A DNA stretch of 64,000 nucleotides from Kiloniella spongiae (GTDB taxonomy: Bacteria > Pseudomonadota > Alphaproteobacteria > Kiloniellales > Kiloniellaceae): contig NZ_LAQL01000013.1 in the NCBI RefSeq assembly GCF_001026905.1, positions 62,001 to 126,000 on the forward strand, in the 5' to 3' direction. A model generated the notes under the pieces. It was given only the letters and a program-made list of their open reading frames with translations, was not told the DNA's origin and ran no database searches. The stretch's first letter is position 1, and every line of letters starts with the position of its first letter. The position numbers and the translations under genes were made by a program. This document shows positions 55,876-64,000 of the stretch, piece after piece.

Positions 55876-56556
55876 ATGTCTTTCTATGAAGATCTAAAAG
55901 CACAGTGCCCTGATGACTGGACATCATATGTCTATCACCCCTTTGTTCAGGGGATGGGCGAAGGTACTTTACCAAAAGAGGCTTTTAAGCATTATCTCAT
56001 TCAGGATTATCTTTTCTTGATTAACTTTGGCCGTGCTTATGCGCTGGCCGTTTTCAAGAGCGATAATCTGGAGGATATGCGTCAGGCTGCGGCGACGATG
56101 AACGCATTGCTAAATGATGAGATGCAGTTGCATATCAACTATTGTGCCGAGTGGGGAATTGCAAAGGATATCCTCGAAGCAGAGAAAGAAGCATCGGCGA
56201 ACCTTGCTTACACACGTTATGTGATGGAGCGCGGACTTTCCGGCGATATTCTGGATTTGCTGGTTGCTTTGGCCCCCTGCGTCATGGGCTATGCCGAGAT
56301 TGGATCCCGTTTGGCCGAAGAACATATGGCAGATATGGAAAATAACCCCTATCGCCCTTGGATCGAAATGTATGCCTCTAGCGATTATCAGCAAGCTGCC
56401 GCAGGTGCGTATGGTCAGCTGGAACGGGTGGCAATGTCCCGACTAGGCGAAGACTATCAGAATTCAGGCCGTTGGAAAGATCTGTGCAATACCTTTGCAA
56501 CAGCAACCAGACTGGAAGCGGGTTTCTGGGAAATGGGTATGACCGGATCTATGTAA
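55876..56556 (+). CDS. tenA: TenA/thiaminase II-family protein
   Basis: 226 aa all-helical fold. FVQGMGEGTLPKEAFKHYLI and QDYLFLINFGRAYALAVFKS match the TenA N-terminal half. The catalytic Cys is in LVALAPCVMGYAEIGSRLAE (about residue 135), with YRPWIEMYASSDYQQ following. TenA enzymes hydrolyse thiamine breakdown products for salvage of the pyrimidine unit. No other thiamine gene is nearby. It is 79 bp after fdx and may be read with it. Confidence 0.92.
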   Translation: MSFYEDLKAQCPDDWTSYVYHPFVQGMGEGTLPKEAFKHYLIQDYLFLINFGRAYALAVFKSDNLEDMRQAAATMNALLNDEMQLHINYCAEWGIAKDILEAEKEASANLAYTRYVMERGLSGDILDLLVALAPCVMGYAEIGSRLAEEHMADMENNPYRPWIEMYASSDYQQAAAGAYGQLERVAMSRLGEDYQNSGRWKDLCNTFATATRLEAGFWEMGMTGSM

Positions 56557-56583
56557 GGTCGTTTGGCTTTCTGTAATAGGTAT

Positions 56584-56617
56584 AAAGGCAGTGAAGGTTT
56601 TCATCACTGCCTTTTTT
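56584..56617. terminator. Terminator after tenA
   Basis: Stem AAAGGCAGTGA (56584-56594) / TCACTGCCTTT (56604-56614) with T-run to 56617, between convergent tenA and the antiporter gene. Confidence 0.88.
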
Positions 56618-56648
56618 ATACGCAACTTTGTTTATGTTCTGGGTCTGT

Positions 56649-57905
56649 TTATTTTACAAAACGTTCGACGACTTTCTTGACTGTTAAGCCCTGAATGACA
56701 ATCGAGAAAATAACAACGCCATAGGTAATGGCAAGTAAGCTCTCTTTTTCTGGAATATTGGGAAGTGAAAGCACCAATGCAACAGAAATGCCACCACGAA
56801 GACCTCCCCACGTGAGTACGGCAATGGCTCCGGGCGTGTATTTGGCTTTGAGGCTTAATAGGCTGATGGGAAGGCCGACGGCAATAAAGCGCGCAAGAAG
56901 AACAACGGGGATCATAAGCAAGGTGGCCACGAGATTTGTTGCTGTTTCTGTAATTGCCAAGATCTCAAACCCTATGATCAGGAAGAGGGCCGCATTGAGA
57001 ATTTCATCAAGTAAGGTCCAGAATTTGTGCACGTGGTCTCGTGTACTGTCTGACATGGCAAAGCGCATGCCTCTGTTGCCAATAAGAAGCCCGGCAATGA
57101 CAACGGCAATGGGCCCGGAAAAGTGCAGGGCGTACGCCAGACTATAGCTCATCATCACCAATGCGAGCGTGATCAGGACTTCTATGGTGTATTCATCGAT
57201 ACTTTTTAGGGCCAGATAGGCAATATACCCGGTGGCAAGTCCCAGAACGGCACCGCCGCCTGCTTCCAGTAAAAAGAGGCGTGTTATTTCATAGGCACCA
57301 ATGGCATCATCTGACGGGGACTGAGTAGCAATGGCAACCAGAATTGTAAAGACGACAACTCCGACGCCGTCATTGAATAAACTTTCCCCGGCAATCTTGG
57401 CTTTGAGCGATCTGGGAACTTTTACTGTTTTAAGAATACCAAGAACGGCAACAGGGTCGGTCGGGGCGATAAGGCTACCAAAAATCAAGCAATAAATTAG
57501 TGGAATTTCAAGATTGATCAGGCCTGTTAGATAAAACATCGAAAAGCCGATCAGAAAGGTGGATATCAGGACGCCAAAAGTTGCCATAAGTGTAATGGCA
57601 TATTTGCGATGTAACAGATCCTCTATGTCGACGTGGAGTGCGCCAGCAAAGAGAAGGAAAGACAACATGCCTTTCATCAGGGTTTCATGGAAGTCAATTT
57701 GTGCGAGAGAAAGTCTCACAGCGTTTTGAATACCCAACTCTGGCAAGATAACATCAACCAGCATCACGATGAGTGAAGCGATCAGGGCAATAATGACCAA
57801 TCCGATAGAAATCGGCATTCGAAGCCAGCGGTGATTAATGTATCCGAAACAGGCTGCGAGCGTGATGGTGATAGCGGCAATATTAAAGAGAGAAAGAGTT
57901 GGCAT
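56649..57905 (-). CDS. CPA1-family Na+/H+ antiporter (no regulatory tail)
   Basis: 418 aa from the ATG at 57905; a TTG two codons upstream is possible. About 12 membrane helices. The motifs FGSLIAPTDPVAVLGIL and IAGESLFNDGVGVVVFTILV carry the transport Asp residues, and VLTWGGLRGGISVALVLSLP is a further family signature. It exchanges Na+ (or K+) for H+ across the inner membrane. It is distinct from the 846-aa antiporter at 6229 and lacks its cytoplasmic sensory domain. Confidence 0.93.
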   Translation of the reverse strand: MPTLSLFNIAAITITLAACFGYINHRWLRMPISIGLVIIALIASLIVMLVDVILPELGIQNAVRLSLAQIDFHETLMKGMLSFLLFAGALHVDIEDLLHRKYAITLMATFGVLISTFLIGFSMFYLTGLINLEIPLIYCLIFGSLIAPTDPVAVLGILKTVKVPRSLKAKIAGESLFNDGVGVVVFTILVAIATQSPSDDAIGAYEITRLFLLEAGGGAVLGLATGYIAYLALKSIDEYTIEVLITLALVMMSYSLAYALHFSGPIAVVIAGLLIGNRGMRFAMSDSTRDHVHKFWTLLDEILNAALFLIIGFEILAITETATNLVATLLMIPVVLLARFIAVGLPISLLSLKAKYTPGAIAVLTWGGLRGGISVALVLSLPNIPEKESLLAITYGVVIFSIVIQGLTVKKVVERFVK

Positions 57906-58196
57906 AAGCAAATCGCTATTTTCAAAAAAATGGATGTGTCAGCTTATCGTGCAATACGGCGAGTTCAACAAGGGAAAGTGTCTGTTTCTATATTTCTGGG
58001 CATAACAACTGAATATAAATAAATCGTCAGGTTTCTGTAAGGAATGCGCTCTATATCTATTACGTTAAGAGCTTTGTGAACATGACACAGGTTCTTTGCT
58101 TTAAAGCAAAGGGTTATAAAATTGATGCAACTCAAAGTCTTAACGGTACTTTTGCGGCAGGTTTAATTGAAGATAAAGAAACGTTTTGGTGTGTAA

Positions 58197-58766
58197 ATGC
58201 AGGACCTGAATTTAACTATATTTACAATGATCAATGCAACTTCAGACACAGCTCTATGGTTGATTGATTGGGGGCGGTTTTTGTCGTGGTGGCCACAGCT
58301 TATTGCGGTTTCGGGATTGTTTATCCTCATTCTGCGTAAAAATGAGAATATTGTTAATGGGATTTTGCCTGTCCTTGTAACTGTTGGCATGGCGATTGGC
58401 CTAGATCATTTGGTCGCGTGGATTTATCCATTGGTGACTCCGGGTGATATCAGCGTTGGATATTCCTGGATGAGAGGGGCTTCTTTAGGGCAGTGGATGG
58501 GACCTTATCCAATCTTTTTATCCACACTTACATTGGCGTGTATGATCTGGTTCAGGAGCTACCTGTTCTGTTGCAGCCTTTTTTGTCTTAGCATTGTAAA
58601 TGCTTGGGGGGTGATTTTGGTTGGAAAGTATTTTCCGTCCCAAATTTTGCTGGGCATGATCATCGGTGCTGTTAGTGCCCTTTCGGTTATTCTGTTCGGT
58701 TGGGGCCAGAAAAAAGTACGGTATTATCTCATGTCCAGTCAGGAAAATTTAAGTACGATGTCCTGA
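58197..58766 (+). CDS. Degenerate PAP2-like membrane protein
   Basis: 189 aa with about 5-6 membrane segments. The N-terminus LNLTIFTMINATSDTALWLI resembles BcrC/YbjG-type undecaprenyl pyrophosphate phosphatases. KYFPSQILLGMIIGAVSAL aligns with the family's last motif (HYPSDVLAGALLG-like), but the catalytic His there is Lys-Tyr, and the PSGH and KxxxxxxRP motifs are not found. It therefore keeps the fold but lacks the phosphatase residues, so it may bind lipid phosphates or have another role. It is followed 49 bp later by an ICMT-like gene. Confidence 0.65.
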   Translation: MQDLNLTIFTMINATSDTALWLIDWGRFLSWWPQLIAVSGLFILILRKNENIVNGILPVLVTVGMAIGLDHLVAWIYPLVTPGDISVGYSWMRGASLGQWMGPYPIFLSTLTLACMIWFRSYLFCCSLFCLSIVNAWGVILVGKYFPSQILLGMIIGAVSALSVILFGWGQKKVRYYLMSSQENLSTMS

Positions 58767-58815
58767 GCGAAGTTTAAAATTCATCTAATTTATACTTGAT
58801 TAAAGGTTTGAGAAT

Positions 58816-59259
58816 ATGCAGAAATTATTACCGCCTCTTTTCTTTTTAATCTGTGTTGTGATGATGGTTTTACTGAATACCTACTATCCGATCATCCGCT
58901 TTTTAGAATATCCGTGGACACTGATCGGCCTTTTAGATCTTGTCGGCGGTTTGAGTATAACTTTGATCGCGGGCGTCCAGTTCATCCGTGCTAAAACCAA
59001 TTTAAAAACGTTTAACAAGCCCGACGAGTTTGTAATATCCGGGCTTTTTAAGTTGAGCCGTAATCCTATGTACTTGGGTTTCGCGATTTCAGCGTTTGGT
59101 GTGGGGCTGTATTTGGGCGCGTTGTCGCCTTTTTTGATCTGCGCTTTATTTATCGTTGTTGTTGACCGGTGGTACATCGCCTACGAAGAAGGTGTGATGG
59201 CCCTGACTTTTGGTCAGGCTTATGTGGAATATAAGGCTAGGGTTCGGCGCTGGATATAA
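58816..59259 (+). CDS. Isoprenylcysteine-carboxyl/phospholipid methyltransferase-like membrane protein
   Basis: 147 aa with four hydrophobic segments. The C-terminal half GLFKLSRNPMYLGFAISAFG and EEGVMALTFGQAYVEYKARV, then RRWI, is the ICMT/PEMT family signature with the SAM-binding RNPxY and the Glu. It should methylate a lipid-linked or membrane substrate. Its pairing with the PAP2-like gene suggests a lipid-related function (inference). Confidence 0.85.
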   Translation: MQKLLPPLFFLICVVMMVLLNTYYPIIRFLEYPWTLIGLLDLVGGLSITLIAGVQFIRAKTNLKTFNKPDEFVISGLFKLSRNPMYLGFAISAFGVGLYLGALSPFLICALFIVVVDRWYIAYEEGVMALTFGQAYVEYKARVRRWI

Positions 59260-59273
59260 TAAAAGAGATGTTT

Positions 59274-59819
59274 TTATCGAAGAAGTCCAAGATTCCCAGT
59301 GAATTTGTTGATCAATTTTTTAGTGCCATATAGGGCTATACCGCAATAGTTTAGTTGATCGACGGGTGTCGTAAGCATTTTGTTTGAATATTGGGCATAG
59401 GTCTGGGTTGTTCGTGTTGCGGTAATTAGATCTACAACTGTTAGTTCCGGTTCATGGGGGCGTAGTTTTTCGCGAATTTCATGCAATAATGGCGCGGTTC
59501 CTTTTAGGATCGGGATGGGCAGAACTGTAATTCCCTGATGTGGGCTTCCGTTACTATCGACCATATCCTGCCCGATTATTTCCGGATGTTGTTTTCCGAT
59601 TGAGAGCGAAAGGACTGAAGCAGTGTTGGCTATAAAGCCAATGGGCATTTCCTGATCAACAACAATAACACATTTATGTGTTGAGGGCAGATTATTGGAA
59701 GCCTCAACTGATGTCGCGGTTGATATTCGGGATGGATTTACCTTTCTGGTCAAAAAGCTATTGGTGCCAGTTGTGTCGTTCTTAGCTCTGTCTGTCTCAG
59801 CTATATCGTCCATCTTCAT
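59274..59819 (-). CDS. DUF2000-family protein
   Basis: 181 aa. After a polar N-terminal part of about 40 residues, the domain runs HKCVIVVDQEMPIGFIANTA, IIGQDMVDSNGSPHQGITVL, with VDLITATRTTQTYAQYSNKM and IALYGTKKLINKFTGNLGLL, typical of DUF2000 (a peptidyl-tRNA hydrolase 2-like fold). The function is unknown. It is divergent from the LysR gene at 59928, which may regulate it. Confidence 0.82.
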   Translation of the reverse strand: MKMDDIAETDRAKNDTTGTNSFLTRKVNPSRISTATSVEASNNLPSTHKCVIVVDQEMPIGFIANTASVLSLSIGKQHPEIIGQDMVDSNGSPHQGITVLPIPILKGTAPLLHEIREKLRPHEPELTVVDLITATRTTQTYAQYSNKMLTTPVDQLNYCGIALYGTKKLINKFTGNLGLLR

Positions 59820-59927
59820 TTATCCGTTATAAATTTCTGAATACTGTAAAACCTGACAACTGTAGCTTTCTTATCTTTGTCTGATAATATGAGTTAATTA
59901 AATTCCACTGTTTGAAAATATTGATTA

Positions 59928-60830
59928 ATGATTGATGAATTACGTGCAATGGCAGTCTTTGCAAAGACTGTCGAAGTAGGATCTTTTCGGGCAGCATCCA
60001 GAGAATTGGCGCTGTCACCTTCTGTGGTAAGTCACCATGTTTCTCAATTGGAAGACAAGCTGGGTGTCGCGTTGCTATATCGCTCAACCCGGCGTCTATC
60101 GTTAACCGACGATGGAGAAAAGCTTTTTGGCTATGCAAAGGAAATGTTGGCACTGGCTGAAAATGGTTTCGATGCCATTGCTCAAAGAGCCTCTGAGCCC
60201 ATGGGAAAGTTAAACATTACGTTGCCTGCTGGGTTTATTCATGGACCAATAGTGGATGATCTCGCAAGTTTTGCGCAGATTTTTCCCAAGATAAATCTTT
60301 CTGTTAGTTTCAGTGATCATCAACAGGATATTATTCGTGACGGCATTGATCTGGCCATACGTGTGGGAACAATCGAAGACAGTACCCTGAAGTCGAAAAA
60401 ATTGACTGATCTCAGGCGTAAGCTCGTTGTTTCACCGGATTATTACAAAAAACATCCGGAACCACGAAAAATTCAGGATTTGCAGGGGTGGGATTTCATC
60501 GGTCTCACTATGCGGCCTAATAACAAGCTTTTAACAAATGAATCAGGGAAATCCGTGCGATTAACCTATGAGCCACAGATCGTTCTGGATAGTATTCATG
60601 CGGTGATACAATTGGCGAGGGCGGGAGCAGGGGTCATTACTCCGCCAGACTTTTTAGTCGCTGATGATATCGAGCAAGGACGTATGCTCGAACTCTTTCC
60701 TGAATGGACAGTGGAAAGTTTGCCTGTTTACGTCATCTGGCCGCCCAATGCTCCTCGCGAAGGTCTGACACATCGATTTATTGATTATCTTGGGGGGTGC
60801 GAAAAAAAACGAAGGTCACTAGATGAATAA
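59928..60830 (+). CDS. LysR-family transcriptional regulator
   Basis: 300 aa. The HTH (MIDELRAMAVFAKTVEVGSF, then RAASRELALSPSVVSHHVSQ) and the effector domain containing LNITLPAGFIHGPIVDDLAS and GIDLAIRVGTIEDSTLKSKK belong to the LTTR subgroup often divergent from DUF2000 or oxidoreductase genes. Ligand unknown. Confidence 0.93.
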   Translation: MIDELRAMAVFAKTVEVGSFRAASRELALSPSVVSHHVSQLEDKLGVALLYRSTRRLSLTDDGEKLFGYAKEMLALAENGFDAIAQRASEPMGKLNITLPAGFIHGPIVDDLASFAQIFPKINLSVSFSDHQQDIIRDGIDLAIRVGTIEDSTLKSKKLTDLRRKLVVSPDYYKKHPEPRKIQDLQGWDFIGLTMRPNNKLLTNESGKSVRLTYEPQIVLDSIHAVIQLARAGAGVITPPDFLVADDIEQGRMLELFPEWTVESLPVYVIWPPNAPREGLTHRFIDYLGGCEKKRRSLDE

Positions 60831-60960
60831 TTTCTATTTGATTTAAGGCATAAAAGAAGAAACAACAAAGGATATAGCGTTAAGGAAATTATTAATGTTT
60901 TTTGCTAAACTAATGGGCGTGCGAGGTTGGTATATAAGCTTCTCTGACGGGAGAACAGAA

Positions 60961-61743
60961 TTGGCACCACAATTGTCGATCGTTCAGTTCAAGCGCTTAC
61001 TGCTTTTTTGTCTTGGTCTGTTTTGCCTCTCTGCACGGGCTGAGAGTAAAGAGGTCACCATTGGCATGGGTAATTTTGCACCCTATTACATAGCCGAGGG
61101 TGAAACAGGTATCTTTACTGATATTATTGCCGCAGTTTTTCACGAGCTTCCTGATTATGAACCAGTTTTTGTCTTTGGACGCCCGAATAATCGGTTGTGG
61201 CAAGATTTTAGCCGCCGCAAGGTCGATGCTGTTTCCAATCTTTTTGACAGCGTAGAGGTTGGCGGGTGCCGATCTGATCCGGTTTTCAGATTTCGGGATG
61301 TCGCAATAACCCACGTAGAAACTGAGCTTTCTCTCCAAAAAATTGAAGATCTCAAAGGGTTGAATATCATTGCTTTTCAGGGGGCAAAAGAATTTTTTGG
61401 CCCAGAATTTTCCTCAATAGCTCAAGAAAGTATTTTTTCAGTTGCTTCTGAACCTGGTGTACAGGCACAGGCTCTGTGGGATGGCCGTGTGGATGTCAGC
61501 GTTGGGGATCTTTTTATTTTTTTGAACAGTTTGAAAAAAATAAGCGGGAATGATGCATCGGCAAGTATGTTCAAAATTCATGATATACTACCCGTTGTTT
61601 ATAGCCGGATGGGATTCTGGGATGATCGTCTTTGTGCTGAATTCAACCGCGCTTTGCAGAAGATAAAAGATAATGGTGAGTACGAAAAAATATATGACCG
61701 ATATTTGCGTCTACTCGGGGTAGAAGCCAATCTTGGCAGTTAA
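60961..61743 (+). CDS. Solute-binding protein-like, SBP_bac_3 family
   Basis: 260 aa from TTG 60961, chosen because GGGAG lies 7 nt upstream and a good signal peptide then follows (APQLSIVQFKRLLLFCLGLF, then CLSARA). An ATG at 60895 would add 22 residues ahead of it. The mature part (KEVTIGMGNFAPYYIAEGET, then GIFTDIIAAVF) is a periplasmic amino-acid-type binding fold. No permease or ATPase is nearby, so it may act as a stand-alone receptor or a transporter partner elsewhere. Confidence 0.82.
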   Translation: MAPQLSIVQFKRLLLFCLGLFCLSARAESKEVTIGMGNFAPYYIAEGETGIFTDIIAAVFHELPDYEPVFVFGRPNNRLWQDFSRRKVDAVSNLFDSVEVGGCRSDPVFRFRDVAITHVETELSLQKIEDLKGLNIIAFQGAKEFFGPEFSSIAQESIFSVASEPGVQAQALWDGRVDVSVGDLFIFLNSLKKISGNDASASMFKIHDILPVVYSRMGFWDDRLCAEFNRALQKIKDNGEYEKIYDRYLRLLGVEANLGS

Positions 61744-61832
61744 AGCAATGGTCCTTTGGATTTTTTAGGTTAAATACTGCTCGCTATCTCTTCCAACCAG
61801 ACTTTTACAAGATGAATATGTTCTGTAACGAG

Positions 61833-62698
61833 GGCTCCGTTGCAAAAACTTAACCTGGTCGCAAAACTCCTTTTTGACGGATTTCAGGCATAAACCCCAA
61901 ACAAGCGGTTAATGAATCTTGCCTCTGCTATTGGTCCTGTTTCGCCGAGCATCCATAATCTAAACTGACCCTTTCTAAACATTCTCATGACTTCAAATCC
62001 CTTGATGGTGGCGTAAGCCGTTTTCATGGTTTGGAAGCCTAGGGTGGACTTAATTAGTCGTTTAAGTTTGCCGTGATCTCCCTCAAGCCTGTTATTCAGG
62101 GATTTAATTTGTCGATGTAAAAGCTCATTAGGGATCTTGCCTTCAGCTTTCAACTCCCTGATAGCTTCTCCATATGTCGGAGCCTTGTCTGATGAGATCG
62201 ACACAGGGACATATCTCTTATTGCGTTTGAGGGCTTTGCTAAGGAAGCGCTTGGCTGCTTTGGTGTTGCGCGTTGCGGACAAATAAAAATCGTGGGTATC
62301 TCCATCCTTATCAATCGCTCGATACAAGTACTTCCACTTCCCTTTAACCCTTATATAGGTTTCGTCAACCCGCCAGGAATAGGAACGGCTTCTCTTATAC
62401 CAGTGGAGTTTCTTTTCCAACTCGGGGGCATAACGTTGAATCCAACGATAAAGCGTTGAATGATCGACCTCAACACCCCGTTCAATCATCATTTCTTCAA
62501 GCCTTGCTCGTCAGGGTCATGGAATGGCCTGAGAGAGAGATCTATAGCTGATATCGTATTTGCAATACCAACGAACGCATTGAAGGATGACCGTGCCATG
62601 ATAATGTCGCCACTTGAACTCAGACATTGAGAAAATCCCGCTAGGAATATGAAAATCTACTGTAGAGTAATCTTGGGAGGATTTTTTGCAACGGAGCT
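61833..62698 (-). mobile_element. IS6-family insertion sequence
   Basis: About 866 bp. Imperfect terminal inverted repeats: GGCTCCGTTGCAAAAA at 61833-61848 and its complement TTTTTTGCAACGGAGC at 62682-62697. The transposase fills the element on the minus strand. No 8-bp target duplication is visible (GTAACGAG on the left, CTATATTT on the right), so the copy has probably recombined. The left 46 bases recur exactly at 63955-64000. Confidence 0.92.
61884..62627 (-). pseudogene. IS6 transposase disrupted near its N-terminus
   Basis: The full frame begins at ATG 62627 (MSEFKWRHYHGTVILQCVRW, then YCKYDISYR), as in other IS6 transposases. A 39-bp in-frame stretch follows with two stop codons (SLSQAIP, stop, P, stop, RAR), after which LEEMMIERGVEVDHSTLYRW resumes and continues to the end at 61884. 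The catalytic DDE core is present (WRVDETYIRVKGKWKYLYRA, SSDKAPTYGEAI, NRLEGDHGKLKRL). A protein starting at 62492 would lack the N-terminal HTH part. Alternatively, translation readthrough would restore it. Confidence 0.88.
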
Positions 62699-62824
62699 CT
62701 ATATTTCAATTATTGGGTGTGCATAAAATTAATGTCAATTTAAATCTGCATGCCCCTCATATGCCAACAATATATAACATAATGTACTTTATGTTATATA
62801 TTGTTTGAGATTATTTGCTTCCAA

Positions 62825-62956
62825 TTATGGTTTGTTACTTAGAACGCGAGAAACGACAAAACCGGTGAGGATCAGAGCGGTTAAAGTTATTAAAGTTAGA
62901 AGGTGTTCATTAGAAAGAGATTTGTATATTTCAAGGATTGTCTCAATCTGTTCCAT
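62825..62956 (-). CDS. 43-aa single-membrane-segment small protein
   Basis: ATG at 62956 with AAGGAAAGG about 8 nt upstream, a strong ribosome site. The sequence is MEQIETILEIYKSLSNEHLL followed by a hydrophobic helix (TLITLTALILTGFVVSRVL) and a short basic tail SNKP. It looks like a small membrane peptide. It is not a known toxin by eye; its role is unknown. It lies between IS copies on the strand opposite the two other small genes. Confidence 0.65.
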   Translation of the reverse strand: MEQIETILEIYKSLSNEHLLTLITLTALILTGFVVSRVLSNKP

Positions 62957-63166
62957 GTCCAAAGCCTTTCCTTAATGTTCGCATAGTTATAATTTTTACG
63001 AACAAATACGACTAATATTTAGTAATATGCGCCATTTTTTGATTGTATATACGACATTAACGCTATCCAATGACTTCAAATTTGTTGTTTGAAGCAATAA
63101 ATATGTGAAATAAACAGGAACCAGAAATAAATTTGTCTGCAGGCCAGTGACTCTAGGGGAATCATC

Positions 63167-63604
63167 ATGGCAAACAAATCGTTCAAGCAAGCACTCTTTT
63201 TACCTGTCGTTGCAGTTATTGGCGGCTATCTGGCATTGATTGTCAGTGACCTTTTGCCCTCGCCGCATTTTTTTGTGCCTGAAAGCTGTTATGAAGTTAC
63301 CTCAACAGTTCATGGATCCGGAGAAACTTATGACCATCAATACTGCTTTAAAAACTGGGGCTTTGTTTGTCATGTTGAGCATGAAAACTTTACGGACAAG
63401 GCCTTAAACAATACGGGCTATCAGAATAAAGAGTGTTTGGATAATTCAATTAAATTCACTGCAGAGCATGGCGATCACCACACAACAAGTATCTTTAGTT
63501 TTAAGGATGATGGCCAAAGTATTGATGGAACTTTTGGTATGATCTCCAAAGATGCATCTATTGTGTTAACAGGTAGGTACTCAGGCACCCGAATTGGTAA
63601 ATAA
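63167..63604 (+). CDS. Orphan exported protein with four cysteines, 145 aa
   Basis: Not recognised. AGGGGAATC precedes the ATG. A hydrophobic segment at about residues 7-30 (ALFLPVVAVIGGYLALIVSD) is a signal anchor. The remainder has Cys in ESCYEV, HQYCFKNWGFVCHV and KECLDN, consistent with two disulfides outside the cytoplasm, and a beta-rich end (DDGQSIDGTFGMISKDASIV, then LTGRYSG). It is followed by the 97-aa gene in the same direction. Confidence 0.7.
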   Translation: MANKSFKQALFLPVVAVIGGYLALIVSDLLPSPHFFVPESCYEVTSTVHGSGETYDHQYCFKNWGFVCHVEHENFTDKALNNTGYQNKECLDNSIKFTAEHGDHHTTSIFSFKDDGQSIDGTFGMISKDASIVLTGRYSGTRIGK

Positions 63605-63645
63605 TATTGATTTTACCTAAATCTATCCAGATAAAAGAGGGAAAT

Positions 63646-63939
63646 ATGTCAGCTGTCGCTACAGAGCTATCAAATGCCCAAATCGAGTTTTATGATCTTC
63701 TAAATCAAGGCCCGCCACAAATAGTGAACTACTGGAATGAAGGTCACTGTCGTACCGGAGAATTGCTTGAGGCAATGAATTTTTTATCTCGTAGCGAAAA
63801 GCTTATGGCTGAATTTTATCTGATGGTTTGGTATGGAAATCAAAAACAGGGATTTGATCTTACCGAAGCCTGTTCTGTTCTGGACCAGAATAACCGTGAA
63901 ATTATTGCCTCTTGGGTGAAAAACCCTTTTTGGCCGTAG
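63646..63939 (+). CDS. Orphan small soluble protein, 97 aa
   Basis: Not recognised. It starts at the ATG at 63646 with AGAGGGAAA upstream. Helical composition, with YDLLNQGPPQIVNYWNEGHC and FLSRSEKLMAEFYLMVWYGN. It has no signal or membrane segment. It follows the 145-aa exported-protein gene by 41 bp and lies 15 bp before the second IS6 end, so it may be the last gene of the bracketed segment. Confidence 0.7.
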   Translation: MSAVATELSNAQIEFYDLLNQGPPQIVNYWNEGHCRTGELLEAMNFLSRSEKLMAEFYLMVWYGNQKQGFDLTEACSVLDQNNREIIASWVKNPFWP

Positions 63940-63954
63940 AAAGTAAAAGTATGA

Positions 63955-64000
63955 GGCTCCGTTGCAAAAACTTAACCTGGTCGCAAAACTCCTTTTTGAC
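63955..64000 (-). mobile_element. Start of a second IS6 copy (cut by window edge)
   Basis: Forty-six bases identical to the left end of the element at 61833-61878, in the same orientation, including the terminal repeat GGCTCCGTTGCAAAAA. The rest is outside the window. Confidence 0.9.

Noticed and set aside
58076-58267. 63-codon frame before the PAP2-like gene
   Set aside because: It overlaps the start of the better supported membrane protein gene and has no ribosome site or family resemblance.
1-64000. CRISPR array, prophage, integrase with att sites, rRNA or tRNA genes
   Set aside because: No regularly spaced repeats with unique spacers, no phage structural genes, no integrase and no cloverleaf or rRNA sequence were recognised.

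Overview
The window reads as chromosomal DNA of a moderate-GC alphaproteobacterium, probably a marine Rhodospirillales-like organism. The evidence is a DUF1127 protein next to a LysR regulator, a TakP-like TRAP system, several amino-acid, peptide and sulfonate-type ABC importers, an Rrf2/IscR regulator followed by two cysteine desulfurases, GlnE, and a 356-aa AnmK. The genus is inference; no rRNA or tRNA gene was seen.

Layout. 1-0.9 kb: 3' part of prfB. 1.2-4.7 kb: DUF1127 and LysR genes, a monooxygenase-fold protein, a small kinase, and a scar in which tails of a LysR gene and a MATE gene are fused. 4.7-12.1 kb: MATE exporter, CPA1 antiporter with cNMP domain, PAS histidine kinase and second MATE exporter, all on the minus strand. 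12.6-16.2 kb: TRAP transporter with its own terminator. 16.3-23.6 kb: DUF455 ferritin-like gene, a complete branched-chain amino-acid type ABC operon (livJHMGF type), a 369-aa orphan protein and Bcp. The liv operon lies between two degenerate direct copies of the orphan/DUF455 gene junction. 24.1-34.1 kb: Tat-exported metallo-hydrolase, glnE, an AsmA-like protein, tyrS and anmK. 34.1-43.1 kb: broken VOC gene, Lrp regulator, then a one-direction cluster with a five-gene peptide-type ABC importer, a metallo-hydrolase and an aminotransferase. 43.2-48.0 kb: alpha/beta hydrolase, cysE, iscR, nifS, iscS. 48.0-55.2 kb: an inserted-looking catabolic module (DegT aminotransferase, HisD/HpsN-like dehydrogenase, LysR; divergent taurine-type ABC importer). 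55.5-56.6 kb: ferredoxin and tenA. 56.6-61.7 kb: Na+/H+ antiporter, a degenerate PAP2-like membrane protein, an ICMT-like methyltransferase, DUF2000, LysR and a solute-binding protein. 61.8-64.0 kb: an IS6-family element with a disrupted transposase, three small orphan genes, and the start of a second identical IS end at the window edge.

How the genes work together. Most of the window concerns import of small organic solutes (TRAP, liv-type, dpp-type, tau-type) linked to regulators and a few catabolic enzymes, set among housekeeping genes (translation, nitrogen control, cell-wall recycling, Fe-S and cysteine metabolism). Import modules lie next to short decayed copies of neighbouring genes at three places, which suggests repeated gain and loss by homologous or duplication-deletion events rather than by integrases. 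The best candidates for something undescribed are the DegT/HisD/tau-type module, the dpp-type/MBL/aminotransferase module, the scar-flanked liv operon and the IS6-bracketed small-gene segment.
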